Shown here in pieces: positions 45,510 to 55,238 of a DNA stretch of 64,000 bases. Each line of letters opens with the position of its first letter. The stretch's first letter is position 1. Location: positions 3,906,001-3,970,000 of the forward strand of contig NZ_CP149822.1 of assembly GCF_038396755.1 (NCBI RefSeq), read 5' to 3'. The translations under genes were made by a program, and so were the position numbers. This stretch comes from Chitinophaga pollutisoli (GTDB taxonomy: Bacteria; Bacteroidota; Bacteroidia; Chitinophagales; Chitinophagaceae). Below the pieces are notes generated by a model. It saw only the letters and a list, made by a program, of their open reading frames with translations. It ran no database searches and was not told the origin of the DNA.

Positions 45510-45578
45510 ATGCCTGAGCGTCGAAAAACAGTCCACTCTGATAGAAAGTTTATTGAATCACTCAAACTATGCAAATCT

Positions 45579-48500
45579 ATGCATTTAAAGCTCCTTTGCG
45601 CCTTCTTGCCGGAAGGTATTAACAAAAAAATGCGGATAATGAAACTCACCGCTCTGCTCTTATTGTCGGCCTGCATGTGCGTGAGCGCCAAAACGCTCAG
45701 CCAGCAGGTAACCATATCCGAGAAAAACGCTCCCCTGGAAAAGGTGTTCCGGGAAATCAAGCGTCAGACCGGTTATTCATTCGTGTACACCGCCAAACAG
45801 CTCGAGAAAGCCGCGCCGGTTACGCTTGCCGTTAAAAACAGCCACATCCGCGAGGTGCTGGAAGCTTGTTTCCGGAATCAGCCGCTGGTGTACACCCTGC
45901 TCGACGATATGGTGATCGTGAAGGAGAAAATGCCTGCGATCCCCCGCTTCGACCTGCCCGACGCACCGCCGCCGGTAAAGGTGAAAGGGAAGATCGCCGA
46001 CGAAAAAGGCCAGCCGCTCCCCGGCGCCAGCGTGCAGATCAAGGGCACGCAACGTGGAACGGTATCCGACGGGGAAGGGAACTTCCTGCTGGATGCCGAA
46101 TCCGGACAAGTGCTCGTGATCTCGCTCATGGGTTTCGAATCCACAGAAATGCCCGTGGCCGAAAACATGAACGTACTCCTCAAAGTAAAACAATCCGACC
46201 TGGAAGCCGTTGTGGTGGTAGGTTATGGAACGCAGAAGAAAGTAAACCTCACCGGTTCGGTAGCTTCCGTCAGCTCCAAGCAACTCGCAGACCGCCCCGT
46301 GACCAGCGTCGCCAACGCGCTGCAAGGTACGATGGCCGGCGTAGCGGTAACGGCAGCCAGCAGCGGCCAGCCCGGTAAAGATGGCGGCATCATCCGCGTG
46401 CGCGGCATCGGTACCATGAACAACGCCAACGCCATGGTGGTGGTGGATGGTGTGATTTCATCCATGAACAATGTTAACCCTGACGATATCGAAACTATTT
46501 CCGTATTGAAAGACGCGGCTTCCGCGGCCATTTACGGCTCCCGCGCCGCCAACGGCGTGGTACTCATCACCACCAAGAAAGGCAAAAAAGGTGTTCCCCA
46601 GGTCGTGTTTAATTCCTACATCGGCAAGCAAAGCGCCACCGCGCTCCCCGACTTCCTGCCCTCCTGGCAGGCGGCTTCCCTGTATAATCAGGCACTCGTG
46701 AACGAAGGCGGCCAGCCCCGTTACTCTCAGGAAGAAATCAACAAGTTCCGCGACGGATCCGATCCTTATAAATATCCGAACACCGACTGGCTCGATATCG
46801 CCTACCAGGGCAGCGGCCTCCAGCAGAATTATTACCTCGGCGTAAGCGGCGGCACTGATAAAAGCCAGTACGCTTTCTCGCTCGGTATGTTCGACCAGGA
46901 CGGCTTGATGGAAAAGACCAATTCCAAACGTTATACCACCCGTTTCAATATTTCGCAGCAAATCAACAGCCGCCTGACGCTCAACGGGAACCTGGCTTAC
47001 ACGCTGAGCCGCATGAAAGAACCGCAATCGAGCTACTCCGGCGTTCCCGCGTATACGCAGATCGTGCGCCAGTTCAACCGCATTTCACCCATTGTTCCTT
47101 ATAAACATGCCAACGGCAAATACGGCTACATCGGCGACGGCAGTCCGGCCGCCTGGCTGGAATCCCCGAGCCTCCGGAACGAGGATTACAGTGATTTGTT
47201 AGGTAACGTGGGCGCAGACCTGGAGATCGTAAAAGGATTGCACTTCCGTCCGTCTTTGGCCATTACCCAGCGTTTCGGGCAAACGAAGGCATTCGTTTCC
47301 GAGATCCAGTATTACACCGCCAGCGGTTCCAAGGGCATGTACCAGGGCCCCACCAGCGTCACTGACGGGCAAACGACTAATATGGTCATCACGCACCAGG
47401 ACCTGCTGGAATATGGCACTTCCTTCGGCAAGCATAACCTGAAAGCCCTCGCCGGGTATTTCCAGGAATATACCAAGTACACCTGGAACGAAGGGTTCCG
47501 CAAGAATCTCCTCAACAACGTGCTCGACCAGGTGAACCTCGGTTCCCCCGATGGCCAAACCGGCAAGGGGTATGCTTATGAAGGCGCGCTGCAATCATTC
47601 TTCGGCCGTATCAATTACGATTACGACGGCAAATATCTGCTCGAAGCCAATATCCGCCGCGACGGTTCGAGCCGCTTCAGCCCGAAGAACCGCTGGGGAA
47701 CATTCCCTTCGTTCTCCGCAGGCTGGAACATCGACCGTGAGCAGTTCTTTATTCCGCTGAAAGAAGTAGTGAGCGCCCTGAAGCTGCGCGCTTCCTGGGG
47801 TGAGCTGGGCAACCAGACGATGAGCGACGATGCGGACTTCCCGTCTTCGCCCTACTATCGTTACCTGCCGATGTATTACACCAACCAGAACTACACCTTC
47901 GGCGGCCTGAGCCCCATCGTTGCGCCAGGTTTGGCCATGGTGAACGGTTACAACGCAGACATCCTCTGGGAAACCACGGCTGAGACGAACTTCGGCCTGG
48001 ACGCGTCTCTCTTTGGCGGCAAGGTAACGCTGACGGCAGACTGGTTCAACAAGCGCACCCGCGACATCCTCATCGAAGTGCCCGTGGGCGCGGTATACGG
48101 TCTGGAGCCGCCTACCCAGAACGCCGGAATCGTGAGCAACAAAGGCTGGGAATTCACGGCAGGGTATAACGATAGCAAAGGCGATTTCTCCTACAGCGTA
48201 AATGCCAATGCTTCGTTCATCAAAAATAATATCGAGAAGTTCATTTCTCCGGGTCCCGACGGCTATACCATCCGCCAGGAAGGGTTGCCTATCAACGCAC
48301 TGTGGGGTTATATCGCGGAAGGGCTTTTCCAGTCGAAGGAAGAAATCGCCGCACATGCGAAACAGGCGGTGAACACTGCGCCGGGTGATATCAAATACAA
48401 AGACCTCAACGGCGACGGGGAGATCAATACCAAAGACAAGACTTACATCGGCAATTATTATCCGAAGATGACGTATGGCCTTACCATGAACGGTTCCTGG

Positions 48501-48947
48501 AAGAATATCGATCTCACAATTTTCGTGCAGGGCGCGGCCGGTGTTAAAACCTACATCGACCAGGGCAAGATCGGCCAGATCAGCACTTCCGCAGGCAAGC
48601 CCACTTCCGGCATGCTCGACAGCTGGACGCCTGAGAACCGCGACGCATCGCTGCCCCGCGCGCTGTATACCTGGAAGATGAACGACCAGGCCAGCATGCC
48701 TTCGTCCTTCTGGGTCGACGACGCTTCGTACCTGCGCCTCAAGAACCTGCAGGTAGGGTATACTTTACCGAAAGCGTGGCTGGACCGGGTAGGGATCAAA
48801 CGCGCGCGCCTTTTCTACAGCGGCCAGAATCTGCTTACGTTCAGCGGGCTGTACAAATGGATCGATCCGGAAGCGCCGAGCACCAGTTCGATTTACTACT
48901 ACCCGCAGGTCAAAATCAACACATTGGGCCTGAACGTGACATTCTAA
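45579..48947 (+). CDS. SusC/RagA-family TonB-linked receptor with STN signalling domain
   Basis: The start at 45579 gives the usual long N-terminal leader with a signal sequence (KLTALLLLSACMCVSAKTLSQ), 1122 residues in total; the frame is open 23 codons further upstream. Domains: STN (VTISEKNAPLEKVFREIKRQ ... VLEACFRNQPLVYTLL), carboxypeptidase-regulatory-like domain (VKGKIADEKGQPLPGASVQI), plug (VVVVGYGTQKKVNLTGSVA, RVRGIGTMNNANAMVVVDGV, AIYGSRAANGVVLITTKKG) and a barrel ending GLNVTF. It imports a nutrient via TonB and signals its binding to the periplasmic part of FecR through STN. SusD follows after 27 bases. Confidence 0.96.
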   Translation: MHLKLLCAFLPEGINKKMRIMKLTALLLLSACMCVSAKTLSQQVTISEKNAPLEKVFREIKRQTGYSFVYTAKQLEKAAPVTLAVKNSHIREVLEACFRNQPLVYTLLDDMVIVKEKMPAIPRFDLPDAPPPVKVKGKIADEKGQPLPGASVQIKGTQRGTVSDGEGNFLLDAESGQVLVISLMGFESTEMPVAENMNVLLKVKQSDLEAVVVVGYGTQKKVNLTGSVASVSSKQLADRPVTSVANALQGTMAGVAVTAASSGQPGKDGGIIRVRGIGTMNNANAMVVVDGVISSMNNVNPDDIETISVLKDAASAAIYGSRAANGVVLITTKKGKKGVPQVVFNSYIGKQSATALPDFLPSWQAASLYNQALVNEGGQPRYSQEEINKFRDGSDPYKYPNTDWLDIAYQGSGLQQNYYLGVSGGTDKSQYAFSLGMFDQDGLMEKTNSKRYTTRFNISQQINSRLTLNGNLAYTLSRMKEPQSSYSGVPAYTQIVRQFNRISPIVPYKHANGKYGYIGDGSPAAWLESPSLRNEDYSDLLGNVGADLEIVKGLHFRPSLAITQRFGQTKAFVSEIQYYTASGSKGMYQGPTSVTDGQTTNMVITHQDLLEYGTSFGKHNLKALAGYFQEYTKYTWNEGFRKNLLNNVLDQVNLGSPDGQTGKGYAYEGALQSFFGRINYDYDGKYLLEANIRRDGSSRFSPKNRWGTFPSFSAGWNIDREQFFIPLKEVVSALKLRASWGELGNQTMSDDADFPSSPYYRYLPMYYTNQNYTFGGLSPIVAPGLAMVNGYNADILWETTAETNFGLDASLFGGKVTLTADWFNKRTRDILIEVPVGAVYGLEPPTQNAGIVSNKGWEFTAGYNDSKGDFSYSVNANASFIKNNIEKFISPGPDGYTIRQEGLPINALWGYIAEGLFQSKEEIAAHAKQAVNTAPGDIKYKDLNGDGEINTKDKTYIGNYYPKMTYGLTMNGSWKNIDLTIFVQGAAGVKTYIDQGKIGQISTSAGKPTSGMLDSWTPENRDASLPRALYTWKMNDQASMPSSFWVDDASYLRLKNLQVGYTLPKAWLDRVGIKRARLFYSGQNLLTFSGLYKWIDPEAPSTSSIYYYPQVKINTLGLNVTF

Positions 48948-48974
48948 GGTTGGCATCACTTAAAAAAACTGAAC

Positions 48975-50555
48975 ATGAAAAAGAGCTTATTCATATTAAC
49001 AGCGATCGCGGTGGGCAGCATCTTCTCGGCTTGTACCAAAGACTTCCTCGACCGGGAACCGCTGGATGCATATAACGACGAAAACATCTGGAGGAACGAA
49101 AACGACCTCCTTGCCGCTCTGAACGGCTGCTACAAAGGGTGGGAAGATATCTATAACATCATGTACATGGATTGTGCGACTGACAACGGGTACAACCAAT
49201 GGCCCTGGGAAGGTTACACCAGCATCGGCAACGGTACGGTGACGGCTTCCGATGTGGATGCCGCCAACCGTTGGAACTACACCACCATCCAGAAGTGCAA
49301 CACCTTCCTCGAGAATGCGGACAAGGCGGAAGCCGACGCGGCGAAGAAGGATCGTATGAAAGCGGAAGCCCGATTTCTGCGCGCGTATCAGTATTTCACT
49401 TTGACACAGCTATACGGCAACGTTCCGCTGGTAACAAAAACGGTTACCATGGCGGAAGCGAACACAATCAAACAAACCCCCATCGCGGAGGTGCGCCAGT
49501 TTATCCTGGATGAACTGGCGGCCATCGCGCCCCAGCTCGACGTGTCGTATTCCGGCAGCGATGTCGGCCGCATCACCCGTGGCGCCGCCCTCGCACTGCG
49601 CGCCCGTCTCAATCTTTACATGAAGAAATGGGACGACGCCATCACCGACAGCCGCGCCGTGATGCAACTCGGCTACAAGCTCGACACCAGCTACGCCAAT
49701 GTTTTCCGCATCAAATTTGAAAATAATACCGAAGTAATCCTCGACGTGCAGTACATGGAAAACATCGTGCCCAACGAATGGCTGGGCATCATGCCTTCGC
49801 GCGGTTATGGTGGATGGGGTTCCGTAGTGCCTTCGCAGGCGCTGGTAGACGCTTATGAAATGGCAAATGGCAAACCGATCACCGATCCTGCTTCCGGTTA
49901 TAACCCCGACGATCCGTACACCAACCGCGACCCGCGCCTGCAGGCCAGCATCGTTACCCCCGGCCAGCGCTACAACGGCAGGATTTACGATCCGCTGGAC
50001 CCGGAATCCGAAGATTATTACCTGGGCGACAACAACTCCAAAACCGGCTACCTCTATAAAAAGTGGACCTCCGATTTCAGCGATTACGCCAATATCTGGA
50101 ACACCGGCCTCAACGCCATCGTGATCCGTTACCCCGAAGTGCTGCTTACCTACGCCGAAGCGATGATCGAGAAAGGTACGATCGACAACACGGTATATGA
50201 CGCGATCGACGAAGTGCGCAAACGCGCGAAGATGCCCGTTACCGACCGCACCGTGTATACCGGCCAGGTGAAAATGCGCGAACTGGTACGCCGCGAAAGA
50301 AGGGTGGAACTGGCGCTGGAAGGCCTTCGCTGGAACGACATTAAACGCTGGGAGATCGGGCCCGCTGTGCGCAACGGCAAACTGTTCGGGATGCGCACCG
50401 GCTCGGTGGACCCTGTAACGGGCAAACTCACACTCACCGGCGATCATGTGGAAGTGGAAAACCGTCTTTTCGACGCTTCGAAGAATTATGTGTGGCCCGT
50501 TCCGCAAAAAGAGCTGGATGTGAACAAGCACCTTGACCAGAATCCGAATTATTGA
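48975..50555 (+). CDS. SusD/RagB-family nutrient-binding outer-membrane lipoprotein
   Basis: 526 residues with a lipoprotein signal (FSAC, Cys20). Typical SusD features: DFLDREPLDAYNDENIWRNE at the N-terminus, AEARFLRAYQYFTLTQLYGNVPLVT, TRGAALALRARLNLYMKKWDDAI (TPR part), IRYPEVLLTYAEAMIE and RRERRVELALEGLRWNDIKRW near the C-terminus, ending in NKHLDQNPNY. It binds the ligand at the cell surface with the preceding SusC. No enzyme gene sits inside this operon, so the substrate cannot be deduced. A strong terminator follows. Confidence 0.96.
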   Translation: MKKSLFILTAIAVGSIFSACTKDFLDREPLDAYNDENIWRNENDLLAALNGCYKGWEDIYNIMYMDCATDNGYNQWPWEGYTSIGNGTVTASDVDAANRWNYTTIQKCNTFLENADKAEADAAKKDRMKAEARFLRAYQYFTLTQLYGNVPLVTKTVTMAEANTIKQTPIAEVRQFILDELAAIAPQLDVSYSGSDVGRITRGAALALRARLNLYMKKWDDAITDSRAVMQLGYKLDTSYANVFRIKFENNTEVILDVQYMENIVPNEWLGIMPSRGYGGWGSVVPSQALVDAYEMANGKPITDPASGYNPDDPYTNRDPRLQASIVTPGQRYNGRIYDPLDPESEDYYLGDNNSKTGYLYKKWTSDFSDYANIWNTGLNAIVIRYPEVLLTYAEAMIEKGTIDNTVYDAIDEVRKRAKMPVTDRTVYTGQVKMRELVRRERRVELALEGLRWNDIKRWEIGPAVRNGKLFGMRTGSVDPVTGKLTLTGDHVEVENRLFDASKNYVWPVPQKELDVNKHLDQNPNY

Positions 50556-50590
50556 TAAACCCCGTTAGTTGCTACTCTTTGTTACATGTA

Positions 50591-50617
50591 AGCCCGCCGG
50601 AACCGGCGGGTTTTTTT
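50591..50617 (+). terminator. Terminator after second SusC/SusD operon
   Basis: A palindromic GC stem (50593-50600 with 50603-50610) flanked by AG/TT pairing and a T7 run at 50611-50617, 36 bases past the SusD stop. Confidence 0.9.
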
Positions 50618-50660
50618 ATGCCGCCGGTACATGAAAACAGCCGTATGTCCGCACGATAAG

Positions 50661-50689
50661 TTGACATCGGGCCGCATTTCCTATATTTA
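50661..50689 (+). promoter_or_regulatory. Probable Bacteroidota-type promoter of the CBM9-like gene
   Basis: TTG at 50661-50663 and TATATTTA at 50682-50689 (seven of eight positions of TAnnTTTG) are spaced 18 bases. The ATG at 50695 follows the -7 box by only 5 bases, so either the message is leaderless or a later start is used. Confidence 0.45.
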
Positions 50690-50694
50690 GTCCA

Positions 50695-51765
50695 ATGCAG
50701 CGTTTCCAACAATATTTCATGTGGATGGCGGCCGCCCTGGCGATGGCGCCCCTGTTGTTGCGCGGCCAAAGCTTCACGGAGCAGTCGCGCGTATTCACCG
50801 ATACACCCCGCCATTATGTTTGCCAGCGTGCTACCATGCCGCTTGTGATCGACGGCCGCGATACCGAGAATGCCTGGCAACAGGCGGAATGGACGGATGA
50901 TTTCACCGACATCGAAGGCGCGAAGAAGCCCGCGCCGTTGTTCCGTACGCGGGTGAAAATGTTATGGGATGATGAAAAACTATACGTTTTCGCCGAACTG
51001 AAGGAACCGCACGTTTGGGCGACACTCCGGCAGGCCGATACTATTATTTATTACGACAATGATTTCGAAATGTTCCTCGACCCGCCGGGCAACTCGCGGG
51101 AATATTTCGAGATAGAAGTGAACGCCCATAACACGGTGATGGACCTGTTCATGCCGCGCGCTTACCGTGCGGGCGGAAAGGCCATGCTGTCGTGGGATGT
51201 GAAAGGACTGCAAACTGCGGTGCATGTGAAAGGAACGCTGAATAACCCCCGCGACAAGGATACTTCCTGGACGGTGGAAATGGCGATCCCTTTCCGCGCG
51301 CTCGCCGCTTATCATACCCGTTCCATTCCCCGCAACGGCGACACCTGGCGCGTGAATTTCTCGCGGGTGCAGTGGCAGTATGAGATCGAAGGAAATGCCT
51401 ACCGCAAACGCCCGAAAACGCCGGAGTACAATTGGGTATGGTCGCCGCAGGGGATAGTAGACATGCACGCCCCCGAGCGCTGGGGCTTCCTGCAATTCTC
51501 GGCGCAGCCGGCGGGGGAGCGGGTTGCGTACAAAACACCGGAATACGTGGAAGCGGAAAAGTTCCTTTGGGAATTGTATTACCGCCAACATCAATACCGC
51601 CGCGCCAACGGCAAATACACAGCGGATTTGACCGCGCTGAAACTGGATAAGCATTCATTTGATTTTAATATGGAAGCCACCGGGCGGCAGTTCTCCGCTG
51701 TCATCCGGCAGGGCAGCAGAACTATCATCATCGATCACGAAGGAAAAATCATCCGATATGAATAA
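50695..51765 (+). CDS. Secreted CBM9-like carbohydrate-binding protein
   Basis: 356 residues with a signal sequence (about 24 residues, ending LLLRGQ). Residues 45-265 match the carbohydrate-binding family 9-like domain used widely in Bacteroidota: LVIDGRDTENAWQQAEWTDDF, VKMLWDDEKLYVFAELKEPHVW, YYDNDFEMFLDPPG, FEIEVNAHNTVMDLFM and WTVEMAIPFRAL. The C-terminal ~70 residues are charged and unassigned. It probably binds sugars in the periplasm or on the surface. Its stop (51763-51765) overlaps the next gene by 8 bases, so the two products are coupled. Confidence 0.88.
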   Translation: MQRFQQYFMWMAAALAMAPLLLRGQSFTEQSRVFTDTPRHYVCQRATMPLVIDGRDTENAWQQAEWTDDFTDIEGAKKPAPLFRTRVKMLWDDEKLYVFAELKEPHVWATLRQADTIIYYDNDFEMFLDPPGNSREYFEIEVNAHNTVMDLFMPRAYRAGGKAMLSWDVKGLQTAVHVKGTLNNPRDKDTSWTVEMAIPFRALAAYHTRSIPRNGDTWRVNFSRVQWQYEIEGNAYRKRPKTPEYNWVWSPQGIVDMHAPERWGFLQFSAQPAGERVAYKTPEYVEAEKFLWELYYRQHQYRRANGKYTADLTALKLDKHSFDFNMEATGRQFSAVIRQGSRTIIIDHEGKIIRYE

Positions 51766-52840
51766 ACGTCATTTTCTGAAGTCGCTCGGGCTGGGAAGCC
51801 TCGCGCTCGCAACACCGTCGCTGGCCATGGCTGGCATGCAGGGGGAAGCTAAAAAGATCGCCGGGCCGGTGCGCCACCGTATCTGGATCAACCCCAGCGC
51901 CAAAGATACCGACGCCGAACTGAAGAAACGTTACGCGGATTACCGTGCCGCGGGTATCGGGGTGATTTATTTCGAGGAAGACAGCGAGCGCCACTTCCGC
52001 GCCGCCAAAGCCGCCGGCATAGAAGCGCACCGCTGGTTCTGGACGATGAACCGCAACGAAAAGGAGCTCCGCGAACAGCATCCCGAACTGTTTTCCGTGA
52101 ACCGGAAAGGCGAATCCTGCGCTACCAAACCGCCGTATGTGGGGTATTACCGCTTTCTCTGCCCGAACCAGCCCGGCACCTTGCAGTACCTGAAATCCAA
52201 AGCGGAAGAACAGGTGGCGAAGGATTATATCGACGGGCTGCATCTCGATTATGTCCGCTTCGTGGACGTGATCCTGCCCGTGAATTTGTGGGATAACTAT
52301 AAAATTGATCAGTCGAAGGAATTGCCGGAGTACGACTTCTGCTACTGCAAAACCTGCCGCGATAAGTATGCCGGTATTTACGGGAAAGATCCGCTGGAAA
52401 TGGAGCATCCCGATCAAAGCCCTTCCTGGCGCAAGTTCCGGTACGACAGTATCACGCACATCGTCCGCAATTTATCGGAGGTGGCCCACGCGAAAAAGAA
52501 ACCCATTACGGCGGCGGTATTTCCCACGCCGGAGATCGCGAAGCGGATTGTGCGGCAGGATTGGGTAAACTGGCCCCTCGACGCCGTGTGTCCCATGATC
52601 TATCACGGTTTCTACCGCGAAGGTGTGCAATGGATCGGCGACGCGGTGGCGGAAGGGGTGAACGCCCTGAACGGGAAATTCCCGCTATACGCCGGCCTCT
52701 ACCTGCCGGATTTCAACGGCAATCACGACGATATCCGCAAAGCCATCCGCCTCGCGCTCGACAACGGCGCGGCCGGCGCTTCCATTTTCGGATCCGTAAC
52801 GCCGCAGCTCCTCGGCATCCTCCGCGAAACGGCGGGTTAA
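51758..52840 (+). CDS. Secreted family-10-like glycoside hydrolase (GHL10-type)
   Basis: From ATG 51758 the 360-residue protein starts with an export signal (MNKRHFLKSLGLGSLALATP, Tat-like but with only KR). The body resembles the GHL10 TIM-barrel group: HRIWINPSAKDT, AAGIGVIYFEEDSERHF, AHRWFWTMNRNEKELREQHP, DGLHLDYVRFVD, YCKTCRDKYAG and DAVCPMIYHGFYREGVQW. LDYVRF is the conserved strand at the active-site mouth. It should act on oligosaccharides or bacterial wall glycans; no substrate is known. It overlaps the CBM9-like gene by 8 bases. Confidence 0.8.
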   Translation: MNKRHFLKSLGLGSLALATPSLAMAGMQGEAKKIAGPVRHRIWINPSAKDTDAELKKRYADYRAAGIGVIYFEEDSERHFRAAKAAGIEAHRWFWTMNRNEKELREQHPELFSVNRKGESCATKPPYVGYYRFLCPNQPGTLQYLKSKAEEQVAKDYIDGLHLDYVRFVDVILPVNLWDNYKIDQSKELPEYDFCYCKTCRDKYAGIYGKDPLEMEHPDQSPSWRKFRYDSITHIVRNLSEVAHAKKKPITAAVFPTPEIAKRIVRQDWVNWPLDAVCPMIYHGFYREGVQWIGDAVAEGVNALNGKFPLYAGLYLPDFNGNHDDIRKAIRLALDNGAAGASIFGSVTPQLLGILRETAG

Positions 52841-52857
52841 CGTCGCTTACATCTCAT

Positions 52858-53517
52858 TTACGGCGCCGGAGTCACCGCTTCCAGCTGCGTGAGCGCATCG
52901 CGGAACTGCCGGTTGCTCACCGAATCGAGGCGGTTGGCCGGGTTCGAAAGAAAAGTGTGGAGCGCCTGGCGATACTCTTCCCGGAAGGATTCGTTGGCAG
53001 GACTGGCAGATAGCTGGTTGCGGGCCTTGTCTACCAGCTCGCGGTTGGCGGCAATGATGCGCATCTTGCCGAAAGTAGATTCGTCGGCCATGATCACGAT
53101 GTTTTCTTCGTAACCAGGAACGTAGCGCGTAACAAAGACTTGTCCGGCCGGAGGGATGAGCACTTCATTCCGGATGGGCCAGATAGGTGCCGACATGCTG
53201 GTGAAGGAGGTTTTCACATCTTTCCCCTGCGCTTTGGCAATCACCGCGTATTCGAAGATATATTGATCGTTGAGCGTGGAATTGGTTTGCGTGGCCTGGA
53301 TCACGACGGCGGTTCCCGGAGTGCCCCAGGCCTGGAGGAACCAGGCGTTCAGCATGGAAGCCGTGAAGATATTGGCCATCGCCAAAAGGAATCCCGGAAC
53401 GAGGAGCCACAAACGGCGGGTAAGCACGGCGATGCCGGCGAAGATGGCGAGAATGATAAAGAAAGACCAGGCCGGATGCTGGCTGAGAAAAAACAAAACT
53501 GCAGATATGGCTTTCAT
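52858..53517 (-). CDS. Membrane protein of unknown function
   Basis: 219 residues. Residues 15-33 and 37-58 are hydrophobic helices (AWSFFIILAIFAGIAVL, LWLLVPGFLLAMANIFTASM). The rest is a soluble part rich in beta strands (GTAVVIQATQTNSTLNDQYI, EVLIPPAGQVFVTRYVPGYE) and ends in a helical stretch (RQALHTFLSNPANRLD). No family was recognised. It is read against its neighbours, converging with the GHL10 gene (17-base gap) and divergent from the oxidoreductase gene. Confidence 0.75.
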   Translation of the reverse strand: MKAISAVLFFLSQHPAWSFFIILAIFAGIAVLTRRLWLLVPGFLLAMANIFTASMLNAWFLQAWGTPGTAVVIQATQTNSTLNDQYIFEYAVIAKAQGKDVKTSFTSMSAPIWPIRNEVLIPPAGQVFVTRYVPGYEENIVIMADESTFGKMRIIAANRELVDKARNQLSASPANESFREEYRQALHTFLSNPANRLDSVSNRQFRDALTQLEAVTPAP

Positions 53518-53652
53518 TTTTGTACGGTTTTTCGGTCAGTGAAGGACGCATTCCCCCGCGCCCGTGTAATTTTTTCTCCTTTCATGCAAAAACTGTGCGA
53601 ATACTGGATTTTATTTCTGTATCTTGTTTTTGCAATCGAATGAAATTCTGAT

Positions 53653-55083
53653 ATGATGAACAACGACTATTCCCGGAGGAGGTTCCTCCAACAGGCCATG
53701 CTGGCCTCTGCAGCACTTGCCACGCCCGGTTTTTTGATGGCCCGCGGCATGGCAGCCCCCCGGAAGATCGGGGCCAACGAAAAAGTGAACCTGGCGGTGA
53801 TCGGAATCGGTAACCGCGGCGGTGAAATCATCCGTGAATTGTATAAAACAGGCCTCTGCAACATCGTAGCACTTTGCGACGTGGATATGGGCGCTCCCCA
53901 TACCCTGGAAATTATGAAAATGTTCCCGGACGTTCCCAGATTCCAGGATTTCCGTAAGATGTTCGACAAGATGGGCAAGCAAATCGATGCGGTGTCTGTC
54001 GGCGTCCCCGACTTCGCGCATTTCCCCATCACCATGATGGCTATCGGTCTCGGCATCCACGTATATGTGGAAAAACCGATGGCGCGTACTTTCCAGGAAG
54101 TGGAACTGATGATGAAAGCTGCCGCGAAAAACCCGAAAGTTGTTACCCAAATGGGCAACCAGGGCCACTCCGAAGCCAATTACTTCCAGTTCAAAGCCTG
54201 GACGGAAGCGGGCATCATCAAAGACGTGACCAACATCACCGCGCACATGAACTCGCCCCGCCGCTGGCACGGGTGGGATACGAATATCAAATCCTTCCCG
54301 AAAGCGGAACCCAAACCCGACACCCTCGACTGGGATGTTTGGCAGATGCAGACCAAAGGACATGAATATAATAAGGACTTCGTCAACGGCCAATGGCGTT
54401 GCTGGTTCGACTTTGGTATGGGCGCCCTCGGCGACTGGGGCGCGCACATCCTCGACACCGCGCATCAGTTCCTCGACCTGGGCCTGCCCACGGAAGTAAA
54501 CCCCGTGAAGCTCACCGGGCATAATAATTTCTTCTACCCGACTTCAACGACCCTTTCCTTTAAATTCCCCGAGCGCCGGCAAATGCCCGCGGTGGAAATA
54601 ATGTGGTACGACGGCGTTGATAACCTGCCCCCGATCCCGGCCGGCTACGGTGTTTCCGGCCTCGATCCGAACATCCCGCCGCCGAGCACCGGCGCCATCA
54701 AACCCGCGAAACTGAACCCGGGCAAGATCATCTACAGCAAAGACCTCACCTTCAAAGGCGGCTCCCACGCTTCCACGCTCTCCATCATCCCCGAAGAGAA
54801 AGCCAAAGCCATGGCGGGCAAGCTCCCCGAAGTGCAGAAGACGCCTTCCAACCACTACGCCAACTTCCTGCTGGCGTGCAAAGGCCAGGAAAAAGCGCGT
54901 TCTTCTTTCGATATCGCCGGGCCGCTCAGCCAGGTGTTCTGCCTAGGTGTGCTCGCGCAATGGACTGGCCGCAAGATCGAGTTCGACCGCGAGAAAAAGA
55001 TTATCACCAACGACAAAAAAGCCAACCAGCTGCTCGTGGGCCCGCCCCCGCGCAAAGGTTGGGAACAATACTACAAAGTGTAA
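53653..55083 (+). CDS. Tat-exported Gfo/Idh/MocA-family oxidoreductase
   Basis: 476 residues with a twin-arginine signal (SRRRFLQQAMLASAALATPG). The Rossmann domain shows NLAVIGIGNRGG and VALCDVDMG; VEKPM is the signature Lys-containing loop; the C-terminal half has GALGDWGAHILDTAHQFLDLG and the large insertion typical of exported Bacteroidota members, some related to GH109 N-acetylgalactosaminidases that use NAD as a cofactor. It folds with its cofactor in the cytoplasm before export and oxidises or epimerises a sugar, or cleaves a glycoside, in the periplasm. A hairpin follows. Confidence 0.92.
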   Translation: MMNNDYSRRRFLQQAMLASAALATPGFLMARGMAAPRKIGANEKVNLAVIGIGNRGGEIIRELYKTGLCNIVALCDVDMGAPHTLEIMKMFPDVPRFQDFRKMFDKMGKQIDAVSVGVPDFAHFPITMMAIGLGIHVYVEKPMARTFQEVELMMKAAAKNPKVVTQMGNQGHSEANYFQFKAWTEAGIIKDVTNITAHMNSPRRWHGWDTNIKSFPKAEPKPDTLDWDVWQMQTKGHEYNKDFVNGQWRCWFDFGMGALGDWGAHILDTAHQFLDLGLPTEVNPVKLTGHNNFFYPTSTTLSFKFPERRQMPAVEIMWYDGVDNLPPIPAGYGVSGLDPNIPPPSTGAIKPAKLNPGKIIYSKDLTFKGGSHASTLSIIPEEKAKAMAGKLPEVQKTPSNHYANFLLACKGQEKARSSFDIAGPLSQVFCLGVLAQWTGRKIEFDREKKIITNDKKANQLLVGPPPRKGWEQYYKV

Positions 55084-55088
55084 CGCGC

Positions 55089-55116
55089 AGAGAGACGGCC
55101 CCCGGGCCGTCTCTCT
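55089..55116 (+). terminator. Hairpin terminator after the oxidoreductase gene
   Basis: A 12-bp stem (55089-55100 with 55105-55116) and CCCG loop starts 6 bases after the stop. It lacks a clear T-run, so it is a weaker terminator call. A second small hairpin (55174-55179 with 55186-55191) followed by CTTTT lies before the next gene. Confidence 0.6.
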
Positions 55117-55238
55117 CATTTCCGGGGCTCCGTATTCAAACGAGTAAGGCACCGGCGCAGGGGAGCCTGCCACACTACTGTAATGAGTAGTCTTTTGAGG
55201 CGTGCCAATGCGCTAATTTCCCGGTTGCAAAAACCGAT

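Noticed and set aside
55120..55238. Possible riboswitch before the glycosidase gene
   Set aside because: A GCC/GGC-rich stretch with an ACTGTAATG loop superficially recalls a cobalamin element, but the conserved core elements are not in the right order; only a small hairpin can be supported.
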